DNA of 64,000 nt from Kitasatospora sp. Root107 (GCF_001424875.1 NZ_LMCT01000067.1:62001-126000), one strand, 5' to 3'; positions 27,790 to 36,126 are shown, numbered from the stretch's first letter. The notes: generated by a model from the sequence alone, not told the origin. A program made the numbers and translations.

Positions 27790-28374
27790 GTGGCTGAGGA
27801 CGTGGGGGGCTCGCCGTACTCCGACGGCGCCGACCACGGTGGAGCGGACGACGAGTTCGCCACCGTGGTCCTTGACGAGGCATTCATCCGGTCCGCCGCC
27901 GTGCACGAGCCGAGCGCCGAGGAGCGGCAGCTGGCCGCCGCCGAGGCGAGGTTCGAGCCCGACACGGCGGCACTCGGCCGGGTCCCGGAGTTCACCGCGA
28001 CGGACGGGCTGCCGCTGGAGCTGCGCCCGCACCCGAGCGGCCTGGACGACGACCGGCACTACACCGACCCCTGGTCCGGCGGCGGCCGGGCCGCCCGGCG
28101 GCTGCGCCGGAGCCGCGCGGACGGCTTCGATCCGAGCCGGGTGAACGGCGGCCGGCAGGTCGCCCAGCAGCGCTGGCACCGTCCGGTCGCCTGGGTGCTC
28201 GCGGTGGTGATGGGCGTCAGCGTGGTGGCCGTCGCGGTGGCCGCGATCTACCGCGGTACGGGCGGCGGGGAGCAGCCGGCCAGCCGCCCGGAGACCGGCA
28301 CCAGCACCAGTGGGGCGCCGCCACGTGGCGAAACCTCGCAGGTGCCACCGGTGACGGTTTCGACCAGCCACTGA
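27790..28374 (+). CDS. Membrane-anchored hypothetical protein
   Basis: A 194-aa protein with a long cytosolic N-terminus, one membrane helix (WVLAVVMGVSVVAVAVAAIY, about residues 137-156) and a short Ser/Thr/Pro-rich outside tail. GTG 27790 lies nine bases after TAATAC. Near its N-terminus it carries DDEFATVVLDEAFIRSAAVHE. The next gene's protein has the closely similar EDEYRSVVFDESFVRAARIQE, so the two are probably related in function. Role unknown. Confidence 0.8.
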   Translation: MAEDVGGSPYSDGADHGGADDEFATVVLDEAFIRSAAVHEPSAEERQLAAAEARFEPDTAALGRVPEFTATDGLPLELRPHPSGLDDDRHYTDPWSGGGRAARRLRRSRADGFDPSRVNGGRQVAQQRWHRPVAWVLAVVMGVSVVAVAVAAIYRGTGGGEQPASRPETGTSTSGAPPRGETSQVPPVTVSTSH

Positions 28375-28459
28375 GGCCCCACCGGCAGTGCGACCGGCAG
28401 CTCACCGGCAGGCACGAAGAAGTTACGCACAGCCTCTCGTGGCGCGTCGGCACCGGCTC

Positions 28460-28465
28460 TACCCT
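28460..28465 (+). promoter_or_regulatory. -10 box, leaderless start of the gene at 28472
   Basis: TACCCT ends six bases before ATG 28472, without a ribosome binding site. Confidence 0.45.
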
Positions 28466-28471
28466 TGAGTC

Positions 28472-29503
28472 ATGGGTGACCCGGTCGAGCCTCCGGAGGG
28501 TACGCCCGACGGTGGTTCCGGTAACGAGGACGAGTACCGATCCGTCGTCTTCGACGAGTCGTTCGTCCGGGCTGCCCGGATCCAGGAGCTCTCGGCCCGG
28601 GAGCGACTGGGTGGCAACTACTCTCGTGCGGTTCGCCGGCGCGGTCTGTTCGGCTCGCTGTCCCGGCAGGCGCTGGCACTGCTGCTGTTGGTGGTGCTGG
28701 CCTTTGCGGCGGCGGTGTACTTCGGGATTTCCGCCCCCCAACCGCAGTCCGGTCGGCCGAGCGGTAGCCAACTGACCGTCAGCCTGGTGGCGTTGGCCCC
28801 GAGTTCGGCCGTCGCACCGGTGGCCGACCCGAACGCCCCGTTCGCCGGCCTGCCCGCGAGCTACCGGGACGGCGTCGTCGGCCTCGGCACCCCGGGCGGC
28901 TCGGCCACCGTGCACTTCACCCGGACCGAGGTGGTCCGGGCGCTCGACACCGTCCAGCGCTACCTGAGCATCTCCTCGCTGGCCCCGGGCACGCTGGTGC
29001 ACGGCGACGCGGCGGAGGCCCGCCGCCTGGTCACCCCCGGGCAGCAGACCCAGTACGACCAGAGCATGGCCACTCCCAGCGACGACCAGCACCACGCGGC
29101 CACCGGCTGGCTGGTCCGCTTCGACCCCGGCCAGGTCGCGCTCGCGGTGGACACCGTCAAGGCGGTCGGCGCGATGAAGATCGACGAGGTGAACGCGGGC
29201 GTGCTGGCGATCGACACCGACCACACCTTCGTCTACGCGCTCCGGCCCGCCGACGCACCGAGCGGGCCGGTCACGCTGCACACCGTGCGGCGGGCGCTGC
29301 GGTTCGAGTTCGACCGGGCCGACCTGTCGGCGGGGCGGCTCCGCCTGGTCGACTCGGTCGTCCAGACGGGGCCGACCCCGTGCAACAGCCGGCTGTCGGC
29401 CTACCTGCAGCCGATGCTCGGCGGCACCACCTCGGCCGCGGTCACCGACCCGGGTGACCATGCGCGGTCGGCCTGGGCGGTGTGTGCGGTGCTCAAGCCT
29501 TAG
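28472..29503 (+). CDS. Membrane protein with large extracellular domain
   Basis: A 343-aa protein. The cytosolic N-terminus carries the DEYRSVVFDESFVRAA motif shared with the preceding gene. One membrane helix (LALLLLVVLAFAAAVYFGI, about 68-87) leads to an extracellular domain of about 250 residues with two Cys (near TPCNSRL and AVCAVLKP) that could form a disulfide. No enzyme signature is visible. The gene is followed by a dispersed repeat and then by the convergent M48 protease gene. Function unknown. Confidence 0.82.
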   Translation: MGDPVEPPEGTPDGGSGNEDEYRSVVFDESFVRAARIQELSARERLGGNYSRAVRRRGLFGSLSRQALALLLLVVLAFAAAVYFGISAPQPQSGRPSGSQLTVSLVALAPSSAVAPVADPNAPFAGLPASYRDGVVGLGTPGGSATVHFTRTEVVRALDTVQRYLSISSLAPGTLVHGDAAEARRLVTPGQQTQYDQSMATPSDDQHHAATGWLVRFDPGQVALAVDTVKAVGAMKIDEVNAGVLAIDTDHTFVYALRPADAPSGPVTLHTVRRALRFEFDRADLSAGRLRLVDSVVQTGPTPCNSRLSAYLQPMLGGTTSAAVTDPGDHARSAWAVCAVLKP

Positions 29504-29528
29504 GCAGGCGCCCAGGCATCTACGGTCC

Positions 29529-29666
29529 AGGGGCTCGGGGAACTGCGAGGAGATCTGGCGCCGGGGTCACTGCGAAAGTGCCTGACCATTTATGTACGGG
29601 TGACCTTTTTTCGAGGTTGGCGTCGCCCCGCGGCGGAGCCGCCCATCAGCAGGGCCCCGAGCCCCT
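29529..29666 (-). repeat. Dispersed intergenic repeat, copy A (inverted)
   Basis: 138 bp with an AGGGGCTCGGGGAACTGCGA end at the left and a degenerate inverted end (CCCCGAGCCCCT) at the right. Its interior, read in reverse, matches copy C at 63333-63446 almost base for base (ends, GGTCAGGCACTTTCGC, AAAAGGTCAC). It carries an extra GC-rich insert near the right end. Confidence 0.85.
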
Positions 29667-29678
29667 GGTGGTGCATGG

Positions 29679-30719
29679 TTATTCGCCGTTGGTGTTGCGG
29701 GGTCCCGTGAAGGTGTCGCGGAGTTTGCCGCCTACGGTGGCGGCGCCGCCGGCGACGTCGCGGATGAGGCCCATCAGGGGGTCCTTGGTCTCCTTCATGG
29801 ACTTGGAGTAGGAGTCGGCCGCCGCCTTCCACTGCTCGCCGACCGAGGCGTTCGGGTCGTCCGTGCGGCGGGGGTAGGCGCCGGCCAGGATGGAGCGGTA
29901 GTCGTCGCTGTCGGCCCACTTCTTCAGCTTGGCGACCCGGACCACCGCGAAGGGGTGGGTCTGCGGGAGGACCTGGAGCAGCTTGAGCACGCCGTCCCGC
30001 AGGTCGCCGGCCTTGTCGTACTCCTCGGCCTGCTCCAGGAAGGCGTCGACGTTCATCTCGGCCAGGTTGTGGCCGCCGGCCAGCTTCATCAGGCCGCGCA
30101 TCGAGGCCTGCAGGTCCTGACCGGCCAGCAGACCGGCCCGGTCGCAGGAGAGTTCGGCCTTGCGGAACCACTCCTTGAGGGCGGTGATCACGGCGGTGAT
30201 GGCGAGGGTGCCGAGCGGGATCCAGGCGATCCGGGTGGCGATGTTGGTGAGGATCAGCAGCATCGTCCGGTAGACCGCGTGGCCGGACATCGCGTGGCCG
30301 ACCTCGTGGCCGATCACCGCACGGAGCTCCTCCTCGTCCAACAGGTCGACCAGTCCGCTGGTGACCACGATGATCGGGGCGTCCATCCCGATGCACATCG
30401 CGTTCACCGTCGGGTCCTGGGTGACGTACAGGTCGGGGACCTTCTCCAGGTCCAGGATGTAGGCGGCGTCCCGCACCATGGCGTGCAGCTCGGGGAACTG
30501 ACGCTCCGACGTGCGGACGGCGGTGGCCAGGAACATCAGGCGCACGCTGCGCTCGGAGACCAGCCCGGCCAGCTTCTTCAGGACGTCGTCGAAGCCGGAC
30601 AGCTTCCGCAGGGCGACCAGCGCCGAGCGGTCGGCCGGGTGCTCCCAGGCCCGGGTGGAGATCCCGGGGAAACGCTCACGGCGGCGGCTCGGCGTGCTGT
30701 CCTTGGTCATGTCCGTCAT
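29679..30719 (-). CDS. M48 family zinc metallopeptidase
   Basis: HtpX-like membrane protease for membrane-protein quality control. ATG 30719 has AGGAGG ten bases upstream; a second ATG is three codons on. The Zn motif H138-E139-V-G-H142 is intact, the downstream Glu ligand fits the KAELSCDRAGLL segment, and a hydrophobic segment (LILTNIATRIAWIPLGTLAITAVI) follows the active site. Length is 346 aa. It is convergent with the membrane-protein gene at 28472. Confidence 0.93.
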   Translation of the reverse strand: MTDMTKDSTPSRRRERFPGISTRAWEHPADRSALVALRKLSGFDDVLKKLAGLVSERSVRLMFLATAVRTSERQFPELHAMVRDAAYILDLEKVPDLYVTQDPTVNAMCIGMDAPIIVVTSGLVDLLDEEELRAVIGHEVGHAMSGHAVYRTMLLILTNIATRIAWIPLGTLAITAVITALKEWFRKAELSCDRAGLLAGQDLQASMRGLMKLAGGHNLAEMNVDAFLEQAEEYDKAGDLRDGVLKLLQVLPQTHPFAVVRVAKLKKWADSDDYRSILAGAYPRRTDDPNASVGEQWKAAADSYSKSMKETKDPLMGLIRDVAGGAATVGGKLRDTFTGPRNTNGE

Positions 30720-30903
30720 GTGCTGAGTACCTCCTGCTCGACGCCGGCACCGGCTCTGCCCGGCCCCCGCTGCTGTTCGCTACAACGTCTGTTCGCGTGT
30801 ACTCGTCCCCGCCGGCCACAGTACGCCCGGGGGTCCGGTCCGATGTCCGGTACGTCCGGGTCTACGCTGGGGCCGAGCCGAACGGACCGAGGAGAGACCG
30901 CTG

Positions 30904-31050
30904 ATGAACCCCGCCACCTTCGCCCAGCTGGCCGGACCGGTCTCCACCGAGCCGGGCCCCGGGCTGTTCCTGCGGATCATCCTGATCAGCTCCGTGGTCG
31001 GCATCGGCCTGCTGGTCTGGGCGCTGGCCCGCGCCGGGCGCGACAACTGA
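30904..31050 (+). CDS. Very small membrane protein, 48 aa
   Basis: ATG 30904 with GAGGAGAG about eight bases upstream. The product has an Ala/Pro N-terminus, a single membrane helix (FLRIILISSVVGIGLLVWAL) and a short RAGRDN tail. It is close to the minimum size for a single-pass protein. Good RBS, membrane profile and position next to a similar small gene support it as real. Function unknown. Confidence 0.65.
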   Translation: MNPATFAQLAGPVSTEPGPGLFLRIILISSVVGIGLLVWALARAGRDN

Positions 31051-31183
31051 CGCCACGTCCGAGAGGCCCACGCCGAGTCAGACGCGGTGGGGCGCCGCGC
31101 GGTTGCGCGTACCACCCCCGTACGATGAGCGCGCAGACAAGCCTGGCCCCACCCCTCACCGAGTCGAGAAGGTCCTGCCGACC

Positions 31184-31342
31184 ATGAGCACTTCCGCACT
31201 GCCCCTCCTGACCCAGCTGGCCGAAGGCGCCTCCGAGGGCGGCAACCACGAGAGCCTCAGCCCGTACCTGACCGGCGGCGCCGGCCTGGGCATCCTGCTG
31301 CTGCTGCTCTGGATCACCACTCGCTTCAACCGCGACCGCTGA
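31184..31342 (+). CDS. Small membrane protein, 52 aa
   Basis: ATG 31184 with GAGAAGG upstream. One membrane helix (LGILLLLLWITTRF) ends in the basic NRDR; the N-terminal part (GGNHESLSPYLTGGAG) resembles small proteins found before nadD in other streptomycetes. The longer frame from 31103 has no RBS and an unlikely Arg/Pro-rich start. Function unknown. Confidence 0.75.
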   Translation: MSTSALPLLTQLAEGASEGGNHESLSPYLTGGAGLGILLLLLWITTRFNRDR

Positions 31343-31395
31343 GCCGGTCCGTTCCGGCGGCCGGGCGGGCTTGCCCGGCCGCGATGCGGGTCGCG

Positions 31396-31401
31396 TAAGG
31401 T
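31396..31401 (+). promoter_or_regulatory. -10 box of nadD (leaderless start)
   Basis: TAAGGT lies eight bases before ATG 31410, with a TTGCCC about 19 bases further up as a weak -35. Confidence 0.4.
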
Positions 31402-31409
31402 GTGGCGGC

Positions 31410-32039
31410 ATGGGACAGCAGGCCGAGACCCCCGGAGTGCGGGCACGTAAGCGCCTCGGCGTGATGGGTGGCACTTTCGACCCGATCCACCACGGACACC
31501 TGGTCGCCGCCAGTGAGGTGGCGAGCGCGTTCCACCTCGATGAGGTGATCTTCGTGCCGACCGGGCAGCCGTGGCAGAAGAGCGACCGCGTGGTCACGCC
31601 GGCGGAGGACCGTTACCTGATGACGGTGATCGCCACGGCGGAGAACCCGCAGTTCTCGGTCAGTCGGATCGACATCGACCGCCAGGGCCCGACCTACACC
31701 GTGGACACCCTGCGCGACCTGCGCGCGCTGCACCCGGACGCGGACCTGTTCTTCATCACCGGCGCCGACGCGCTGGCCCAGATCCTGTCCTGGCGGGACT
31801 CCGAGGAGCTGTTCTCGCTGGCCCACTTCATCGGCTGCACCCGCCCCGGCCACGTGCTGTCCGACGCCGGTCTGCCGGTCGGCGGGGTCTCGCTGGTCGA
31901 GGTGCCCGCGCTGGCGATCTCCTCGACCGACTGCCGGGCCCGGGTCGCCAAGGGCGATCCGGTCTGGTATCTCGTCCCGGACGGTGTGGTCCGGTACATC
32001 CACAAGCGGGCGCTGTACGCGCGGGGAGGTACGGCGTGA
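31410..32039 (+). CDS. nadD: Nicotinate-nucleotide adenylyltransferase
   Basis: Converts nicotinate mononucleotide to deamido-NAD in NAD synthesis. The nucleotidyltransferase signature GGTFDPIHHGHL sits at about residues 18-29. The C-terminal ISSTDCRARVAKG holds the second nucleotide-binding motif (ISST-R). Length is 209 aa. ATG 31410 is supported by the adjacent -10 box. The downstream gene overlaps the stop (GTGA), and rsfS follows after it, a common actinobacterial order. Confidence 0.96.
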   Translation: MGQQAETPGVRARKRLGVMGGTFDPIHHGHLVAASEVASAFHLDEVIFVPTGQPWQKSDRVVTPAEDRYLMTVIATAENPQFSVSRIDIDRQGPTYTVDTLRDLRALHPDADLFFITGADALAQILSWRDSEELFSLAHFIGCTRPGHVLSDAGLPVGGVSLVEVPALAISSTDCRARVAKGDPVWYLVPDGVVRYIHKRALYARGGTA

Positions 32040-33655
32040 CGGGTCCCGAGGAGCGCGGCAACCAGGAGTGGTATCCGCAGGAGCCCTACCAGGAGTACCA
32101 GCCGCAGCAGCAGCAGCCCCAGGTGTACTACGACGCCTACGGCCAGCCGCAGCAGTACGTCCAGGACCCGTACCAGCAGCAGCAGCAGCAGCAGTACTAC
32201 CAGCAGCCGCAGGTGTACTACGACGCCTACGGTCAGCCGCAGCAGTACGTCCAGGACCCGTACCAGCAGCAGCCCGAGTACCAGCAGCCGCAGCAGCCGG
32301 TCGCCCCGGTGCAGCCGGTGCAGCCGGTCCGGCCCCCTGTGGTCGAGCAGCCGGTGACCGCCGTACCGCCGCAGGCCCGGAAGGCCGCCGCCCCGGAACC
32401 GGACTACCCGACCGACGAGTTCACCTTCGTGGACGAGGAGGCGGAGCAGTCCGAGGACGTCATCGACTGGCTGAAGTTCGCCGAGTCCAGGACCGAGCGC
32501 CGGGACGAGCGCCGGCGCAAGCTGCGCAACCGGTTGCTCGGTGCGGTGATCGCGCTGGTGCTGGTCGCGGGCGGCACCGCCGGCTACCTCTGGTGGCAGG
32601 GTGATCTCGGCGGGCCCGGTTCGGCGGCCAAGGCGGCCGGCGGCCGGACGGTGAACGTGGTGCACCTGAGGGACCTTCAGGGCAAGGTCACCAGTGCGCT
32701 GCTGGTCAACGACCTGTCCGGCCAGCGGGCCTCGGTGCTGCTGCTGCCCGACACCCTCAAGCTGCCCGGCTCCGGGGTCTCGGCCACCGAGCCGCTCGGC
32801 AAGTCGCTGGACGCCGTCGGCGCCTCCGGTACCAGGGAGGGTCTGACCACCGTGCTCGGCGCCCCGGTCGCCGGGACCTGGCGGCTGGACACCCCGTACC
32901 TGCTGCTGCTGGTGGCCCACCTCGGCGGGATCAAGGTGGACACCAACGCGGCGGTGCGGGAGGGCAACCAGCCCGGCGGCAAGGAGTTGGCCCCGGCCGG
33001 CAAGGCCGTCTCGCTGAGCGCGCAGGCCGCCGTGGCGTACGCCACGTACCAGGCGCCGGGGGAGAGCACCGACGCCCAGCTGGCCCGGTTCGGGCAGGTG
33101 CTGGACGGGGTGCTCCGGGTGATGCCGACGGACCTCAAGGAGGCGCAGGATCTGGTGCACCGGGTCGGCGCGGTGCCCGACCCCTCGCTGCCGGAGCAGG
33201 CGTTGGCCGGGGTGCTGGTGCAGCTGGCCCAGTTCACGAAGGAGAGCCACCTCACCACCAGCGCCCTCTCGGTGCAGCCGGACGGCACGCTGGACGAGGC
33301 CACCGCAGGCAAGCAGGTCAAGGACGTGCTGGGCGGCACGGTGAAGAACGCCGCGGCCGCGAGCAAGACCACCCGGGTCTCGGTGCTGAACGCCTCCGGC
33401 ATCGACGAGGCGGCCAACACGGCCGGCAGCCAGGTCACCAACTCGGGCCTGGAGCTGCTGCCCAGCGGTGCCAAGGCGCCGGTCCAGCCCGCCAGCGAGA
33501 TCCGCTACACCGACGACGCGAAGCAGGCCGCCGCCCAGCAGCTGGCGATCAGCCTCGGGCTCAAGGAGACCGCCGTGAAGAAGGTCACCGCGGTGCAGAA
33601 CGCGGACCTCGTGGTGGTGCTCGGCAAGGACTACTCGCCGCCCAAGGCGCAGTAG
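32036..33655 (+). CDS. LytR C-terminal-domain membrane protein with Gln/Tyr-rich repeat arm
   Basis: Probably a cell-envelope protein. GTG 32036 overlaps nadD by four bases and has GGGGAGG upstream. The 539-aa product starts with a cytosolic Gln/Tyr/Pro-rich arm containing two near-identical QVYYDAYGQPQQYVQDPYQQQ units (30-residue period). An acidic linker, a basic stretch (ERRDERRRKLRNR) and one membrane helix (LLGAVIALVLVAGGTAGYLWW) follow. The outside part has a weak LCP-like region and ends with a LytR_C domain (TRVSVLNASGI ... DLVVVLGKDY). It differs from true LytR-CpsA-Psr ligases in lacking their clear catalytic Arg/Asp motifs. Confidence 0.82.
   Translation: MTGPEERGNQEWYPQEPYQEYQPQQQQPQVYYDAYGQPQQYVQDPYQQQQQQQYYQQPQVYYDAYGQPQQYVQDPYQQQPEYQQPQQPVAPVQPVQPVRPPVVEQPVTAVPPQARKAAAPEPDYPTDEFTFVDEEAEQSEDVIDWLKFAESRTERRDERRRKLRNRLLGAVIALVLVAGGTAGYLWWQGDLGGPGSAAKAAGGRTVNVVHLRDLQGKVTSALLVNDLSGQRASVLLLPDTLKLPGSGVSATEPLGKSLDAVGASGTREGLTTVLGAPVAGTWRLDTPYLLLLVAHLGGIKVDTNAAVREGNQPGGKELAPAGKAVSLSAQAAVAYATYQAPGESTDAQLARFGQVLDGVLRVMPTDLKEAQDLVHRVGAVPDPSLPEQALAGVLVQLAQFTKESHLTTSALSVQPDGTLDEATAGKQVKDVLGGTVKNAAAASKTTRVSVLNASGIDEAANTAGSQVTNSGLELLPSGAKAPVQPASEIRYTDDAKQAAAQQLAISLGLKETAVKKVTAVQNADLVVVLGKDYSPPKAQ
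32120..32273 (+). repeat. 90-bp-period tandem repeat in the LytR_C gene
   Basis: About 63 bases at 32120-32182 recur at 32210-32272 with one mismatch, separated by CAG-rich sequence; the units encode QVYYDAYGQPQQYVQDPYQQQ. Confidence 0.85.
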
Positions 33656-33674
33656 CGGACCCCGCACCGCACCC

Positions 33675-33699
33675 GGCCCCGGTCGACCCGACCGGGGCC
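33675..33699 (+). terminator. Terminator hairpin after the LytR_C gene
   Basis: An 11-bp perfect stem (33675-33685 with 33689-33699) with a three-base loop lies about 20 bases after the stop. A short inverted repeat ATGAGAT/ATCTCAT (33711-33736) follows just before rsfS. Confidence 0.65.
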
Positions 33700-33757
33700 C
33701 GGGCGGGTTCATGAGATCCTGGAAGGCGAATCTCATAGGACGAGCCGGAAGAACACC

Positions 33758-34213
33758 TTGACTGCCACCGAGTACAGCCAGGACCTCATCAACGTCGCCG
33801 CCCTCGCGGCGGCCGACAAGCTGGCCCACGACATCATCGCCTTCGACGTCAGCGACGTGCTGTCGATCACCGACGCCTTCCTGATCGCCTCGGCCAGCAA
33901 CGACCGCCAGGTGAAGGCGATCGCCGAGGAGATCGAGGAGCAGCTCCGCGAGAAGCTGGACGTCAAGCCGGTCCGCCGCGAGGGCGAGCGCGAGGGCCGC
34001 TGGATCCTGCTGGACTACCTGGACATCGTGGTGCACGTCCAGCACTCCGAGGAGCGCTCCTTCTACTCCCTCGACCGTCTGTGGAAGGACTGCCCCGAGC
34101 TGCCCGTCCCGGCCGAGGCGCTGGCCACCCGGAACCGCCCGGACAGCGTCCTCACCGACGCCTTGGGCAACGCGGTCTCCGAGGACGACGCGATCATCGA
34201 GGACGAGAGCTGA
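33758..34213 (+). CDS. rsfS: Ribosomal silencing factor RsfS (Iojap/YbeB)
   Basis: Binds L14 and blocks subunit joining when nutrients fall. TTG 33758 follows GGAAG. The conserved core (DIIAFDVSDVLSITDAFLIASASNDRQ in two parts, then GRWILLDYLDIVVHVQH) is complete. The 151-aa length includes an acidic C-terminal extension, usual in actinobacteria. Its stop overlaps the probable start of the phosphatase gene. Confidence 0.95.
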   Translation: MTATEYSQDLINVAALAAADKLAHDIIAFDVSDVLSITDAFLIASASNDRQVKAIAEEIEEQLREKLDVKPVRREGEREGRWILLDYLDIVVHVQHSEERSFYSLDRLWKDCPELPVPAEALATRNRPDSVLTDALGNAVSEDDAIIEDES

Positions 34214-34857
34214 GCGGCAAGGCGCGGGGTCCGCGCATCGTCTTCTGGCGGCACGGCCAGACCTCCTGGAACCTCGAGTCGCGGTTCCAGGGCAGCACCG
34301 ACATCGAGCTGACCGACCAGGGCGTCTTCCAGGCGCAGCGGGCGGCCAGGCTGCTCGCCGGTCTCCGGCCCGACCTGCTGATCTCCTCCGACCTCAAGCG
34401 CGCCCGGCGGACCGCCGCCGAGCTGAGCAGGGTCACCGGCCTCGAGGCGGACCACCACGAGGGCCTGCGGGAGACCTACGCCGGTGACTGGCAGGGTTTG
34501 ACCAACGCCGAGATCCGGGCCCGGTTCCCGGAGCAGTACGACGCCTGGGCGCTCGGCGAGCCGGTCCGGCGCGGCGGCGGCGAGCTGAGCACCGAGGTGG
34601 CGGACCGGTCTGTTCCGGTGGTGCTGGCCGCGGTGGAGAAGCTGCCGGAGGACGGCACCCTGGTCGTGGTCAGCCACGGCGGGACGATCCGCACCATGCT
34701 CGGCCGGCTGCTCGATCTGGAGCCGGCGCAGTGGGAGCGGTTCGGCGGCCTGTCCAACTGCTGCTGGTCGGTGCTCGGCCAGGGCGCGCGCGGCTGGCGG
34801 CTGCTGGAGCACAACGCGGGCACGCTGCCGCAGCCGGTGATCGGCGACGAGACCTGA
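34210..34857 (+). CDS. Histidine phosphatase family protein (phosphoglycerate-mutase-like)
   Basis: Phosphomonoesterase of the RHG superfamily. The conserved start SGKARGPRIVFWRHGQTSWN has its catalytic RHG at about residues 14-16. A second His lies in VVVSHGGTIR, and the ETYAGDWQGLTNAEI Glu region is present. The only codon that gives the expected N-terminus is CTG 34210, whose CTGA overlaps the rsfS stop where relatives have ATGA. Alternative starts lie far upstream inside rsfS (ATG 34081) and would add an Arg-rich nonsense segment. Length from CTG is 215 aa. Confidence 0.9.
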   Translation: MSGKARGPRIVFWRHGQTSWNLESRFQGSTDIELTDQGVFQAQRAARLLAGLRPDLLISSDLKRARRTAAELSRVTGLEADHHEGLRETYAGDWQGLTNAEIRARFPEQYDAWALGEPVRRGGGELSTEVADRSVPVVLAAVEKLPEDGTLVVVSHGGTIRTMLGRLLDLEPAQWERFGGLSNCCWSVLGQGARGWRLLEHNAGTLPQPVIGDET

Positions 34858-34894
34858 GCGGGGCACGGATTTCGCAGTTCCGGCCCTGACCAGC

Positions 34895-34900
34895 TAGAGT
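34895..34900 (+). promoter_or_regulatory. Likely -10 box of the first tRNA-Ala gene
   Basis: TAGAGT lies 60 bases before the mature tRNA 5' end, with a TTCGCA about 17 bases upstream. Confidence 0.35.
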
Positions 34901-34960
34901 CTTCCTCGTTCGCAGGAAAGAAACGCAGGCCGGAAGGTCGGCGGGAAGTCCTTCGAGTGC

Positions 34961-35033
<73 letters not shown>

Positions 35034-35070
35034 CTCCGCTTCGGCGGTCCGTCAGGACCGTGCGGCACGC

Positions 35071-35143
<73 letters not shown>

Positions 35144-35150
35144 CAACACA

Positions 35151-35185
35151 CCGAAGGCCGTCTCCCTCAGGGAGGCGGCCTTCGG
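35151..35185 (+). terminator. Terminator after the tRNA-Ala pair
   Basis: A 16-bp stem (35151-35166 with 35170-35185, one G-T pair) and a three-base loop. It may also serve the convergent regulator gene ending at 35202. Confidence 0.85.
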
Positions 35186-35201
35186 TCGTTCCCCGGCCTG
35201 C

Positions 35202-36089
35202 TCAGTCGTGCCGGTGGTCGGTCGGCGGGGTGTCCGGGTGGGCTGCCAGCCACTCGAGACTGGCCCGGTCGGCCGGGCCCTCCGGGGTGTAGACCACCAG
35301 GTAGACCTCGGGCGCGGTCGGCATGGTCAGGTAGGAGGCCTGGAACCGCAGGTCGCCGACGGCCGCGTGCCGGAACACCTTCAGCGAGGACCGCGGCGGC
35401 GCCACCTCCTGACGGGCCCACAGCTCGCGGAACTCCGGGCTGGCCGCCGCCAGATCCCGGATGTACTCCTCCCAGGCGGGTTCCCCGACGTGCCGCCCGT
35501 ACGCGCCGCGCAGCACGCCGACCATCCGGGGCAGCTCGGTCTCCCGGTTCACGAACGGGTTGCAGCAGGACGGCACGGTGAACGCGCACCACATGCTGTT
35601 CCGCCGCCCGCTCGGTGGCGTCGGGCGGGTTGCGCCGGGGAACAGGGTGTCGTACGCGGCGTTGTGCGCCAGCAGGTCGTAGCGGCCGTTGCAGACGGCG
35701 GCCGGCAGCGGGTTCAGCTGATCCAGGATCAGCTGGGTGGCCGGGTCGAGCACCGAGAAGGTGTCGTCGGCCGCCCGGACCAGGTTGAGCCCGGCCAGCC
35801 GGAACAGGTGGTCGCGCTCGGTGCCGTCCAGTCGCAGCGTCCGGGCCACCGCCTCCAGCACCTGCTCGCTGGCGTTGATCGGGCGCCCCTGCTCCAGCCA
35901 CGTGTACCAGGTGACCCCGACCCCGGCGAGCTGCGCCACCTCCTCGCGGCGCAGCCCCGGCGTCCGGCGGCGCGGCCCCGGCGGCAGCCCGACCGCCTCC
36001 GGGGTGATCCGGGCCCGGCAGGCGCGCAGGAAGCCGGCCAGCTCGGGCCGGCGCCGGTCGGTGGTGTTCCGTTCGTCGAGCACGGTCAT
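35202..36089 (-). CDS. XRE-family regulator with MmyB-like ligand domain
   Basis: DNA-binding regulator of 295 aa. The N-terminal helix-turn-helix reads RTPGLRREEVAQLAGVGVTWYTWLEQGR, in two halves, about residues 42-69. The C-terminal MmyB-type domain (NPLPAAVCNGRYDLLAHNAAYDTLF in parts, about 125-150) is thought to bind a small ligand. ATG 36089 follows GATGGGGG. It is divergent from an MFS exporter gene 96 bp away, a classic regulator-exporter pair, with two CCGGTACC sites between them. Confidence 0.93.
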   Translation of the reverse strand: MTVLDERNTTDRRRPELAGFLRACRARITPEAVGLPPGPRRRTPGLRREEVAQLAGVGVTWYTWLEQGRPINASEQVLEAVARTLRLDGTERDHLFRLAGLNLVRAADDTFSVLDPATQLILDQLNPLPAAVCNGRYDLLAHNAAYDTLFPGATRPTPPSGRRNSMWCAFTVPSCCNPFVNRETELPRMVGVLRGAYGRHVGEPAWEEYIRDLAAASPEFRELWARQEVAPPRSSLKVFRHAAVGDLRFQASYLTMPTAPEVYLVVYTPEGPADRASLEWLAAHPDTPPTDHRHD

Positions 36090-36126
36090 GCCCCCATCCT
36101 GACGGACGGTCGGCTGACGGGTGCTC

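Noticed and set aside
31371..31409. Longer nadD with the upstream in-frame start at 31371
   Set aside because: The added residues are not conserved-looking, there is no RBS, and a -10 box sits inside the extra segment.
32062..32300. CAG-rich Gln repeats as a prion-like or CRISPR-like array
   Set aside because: The repeats are in frame inside a coding region, with a 90-bp period and no unique spacers.
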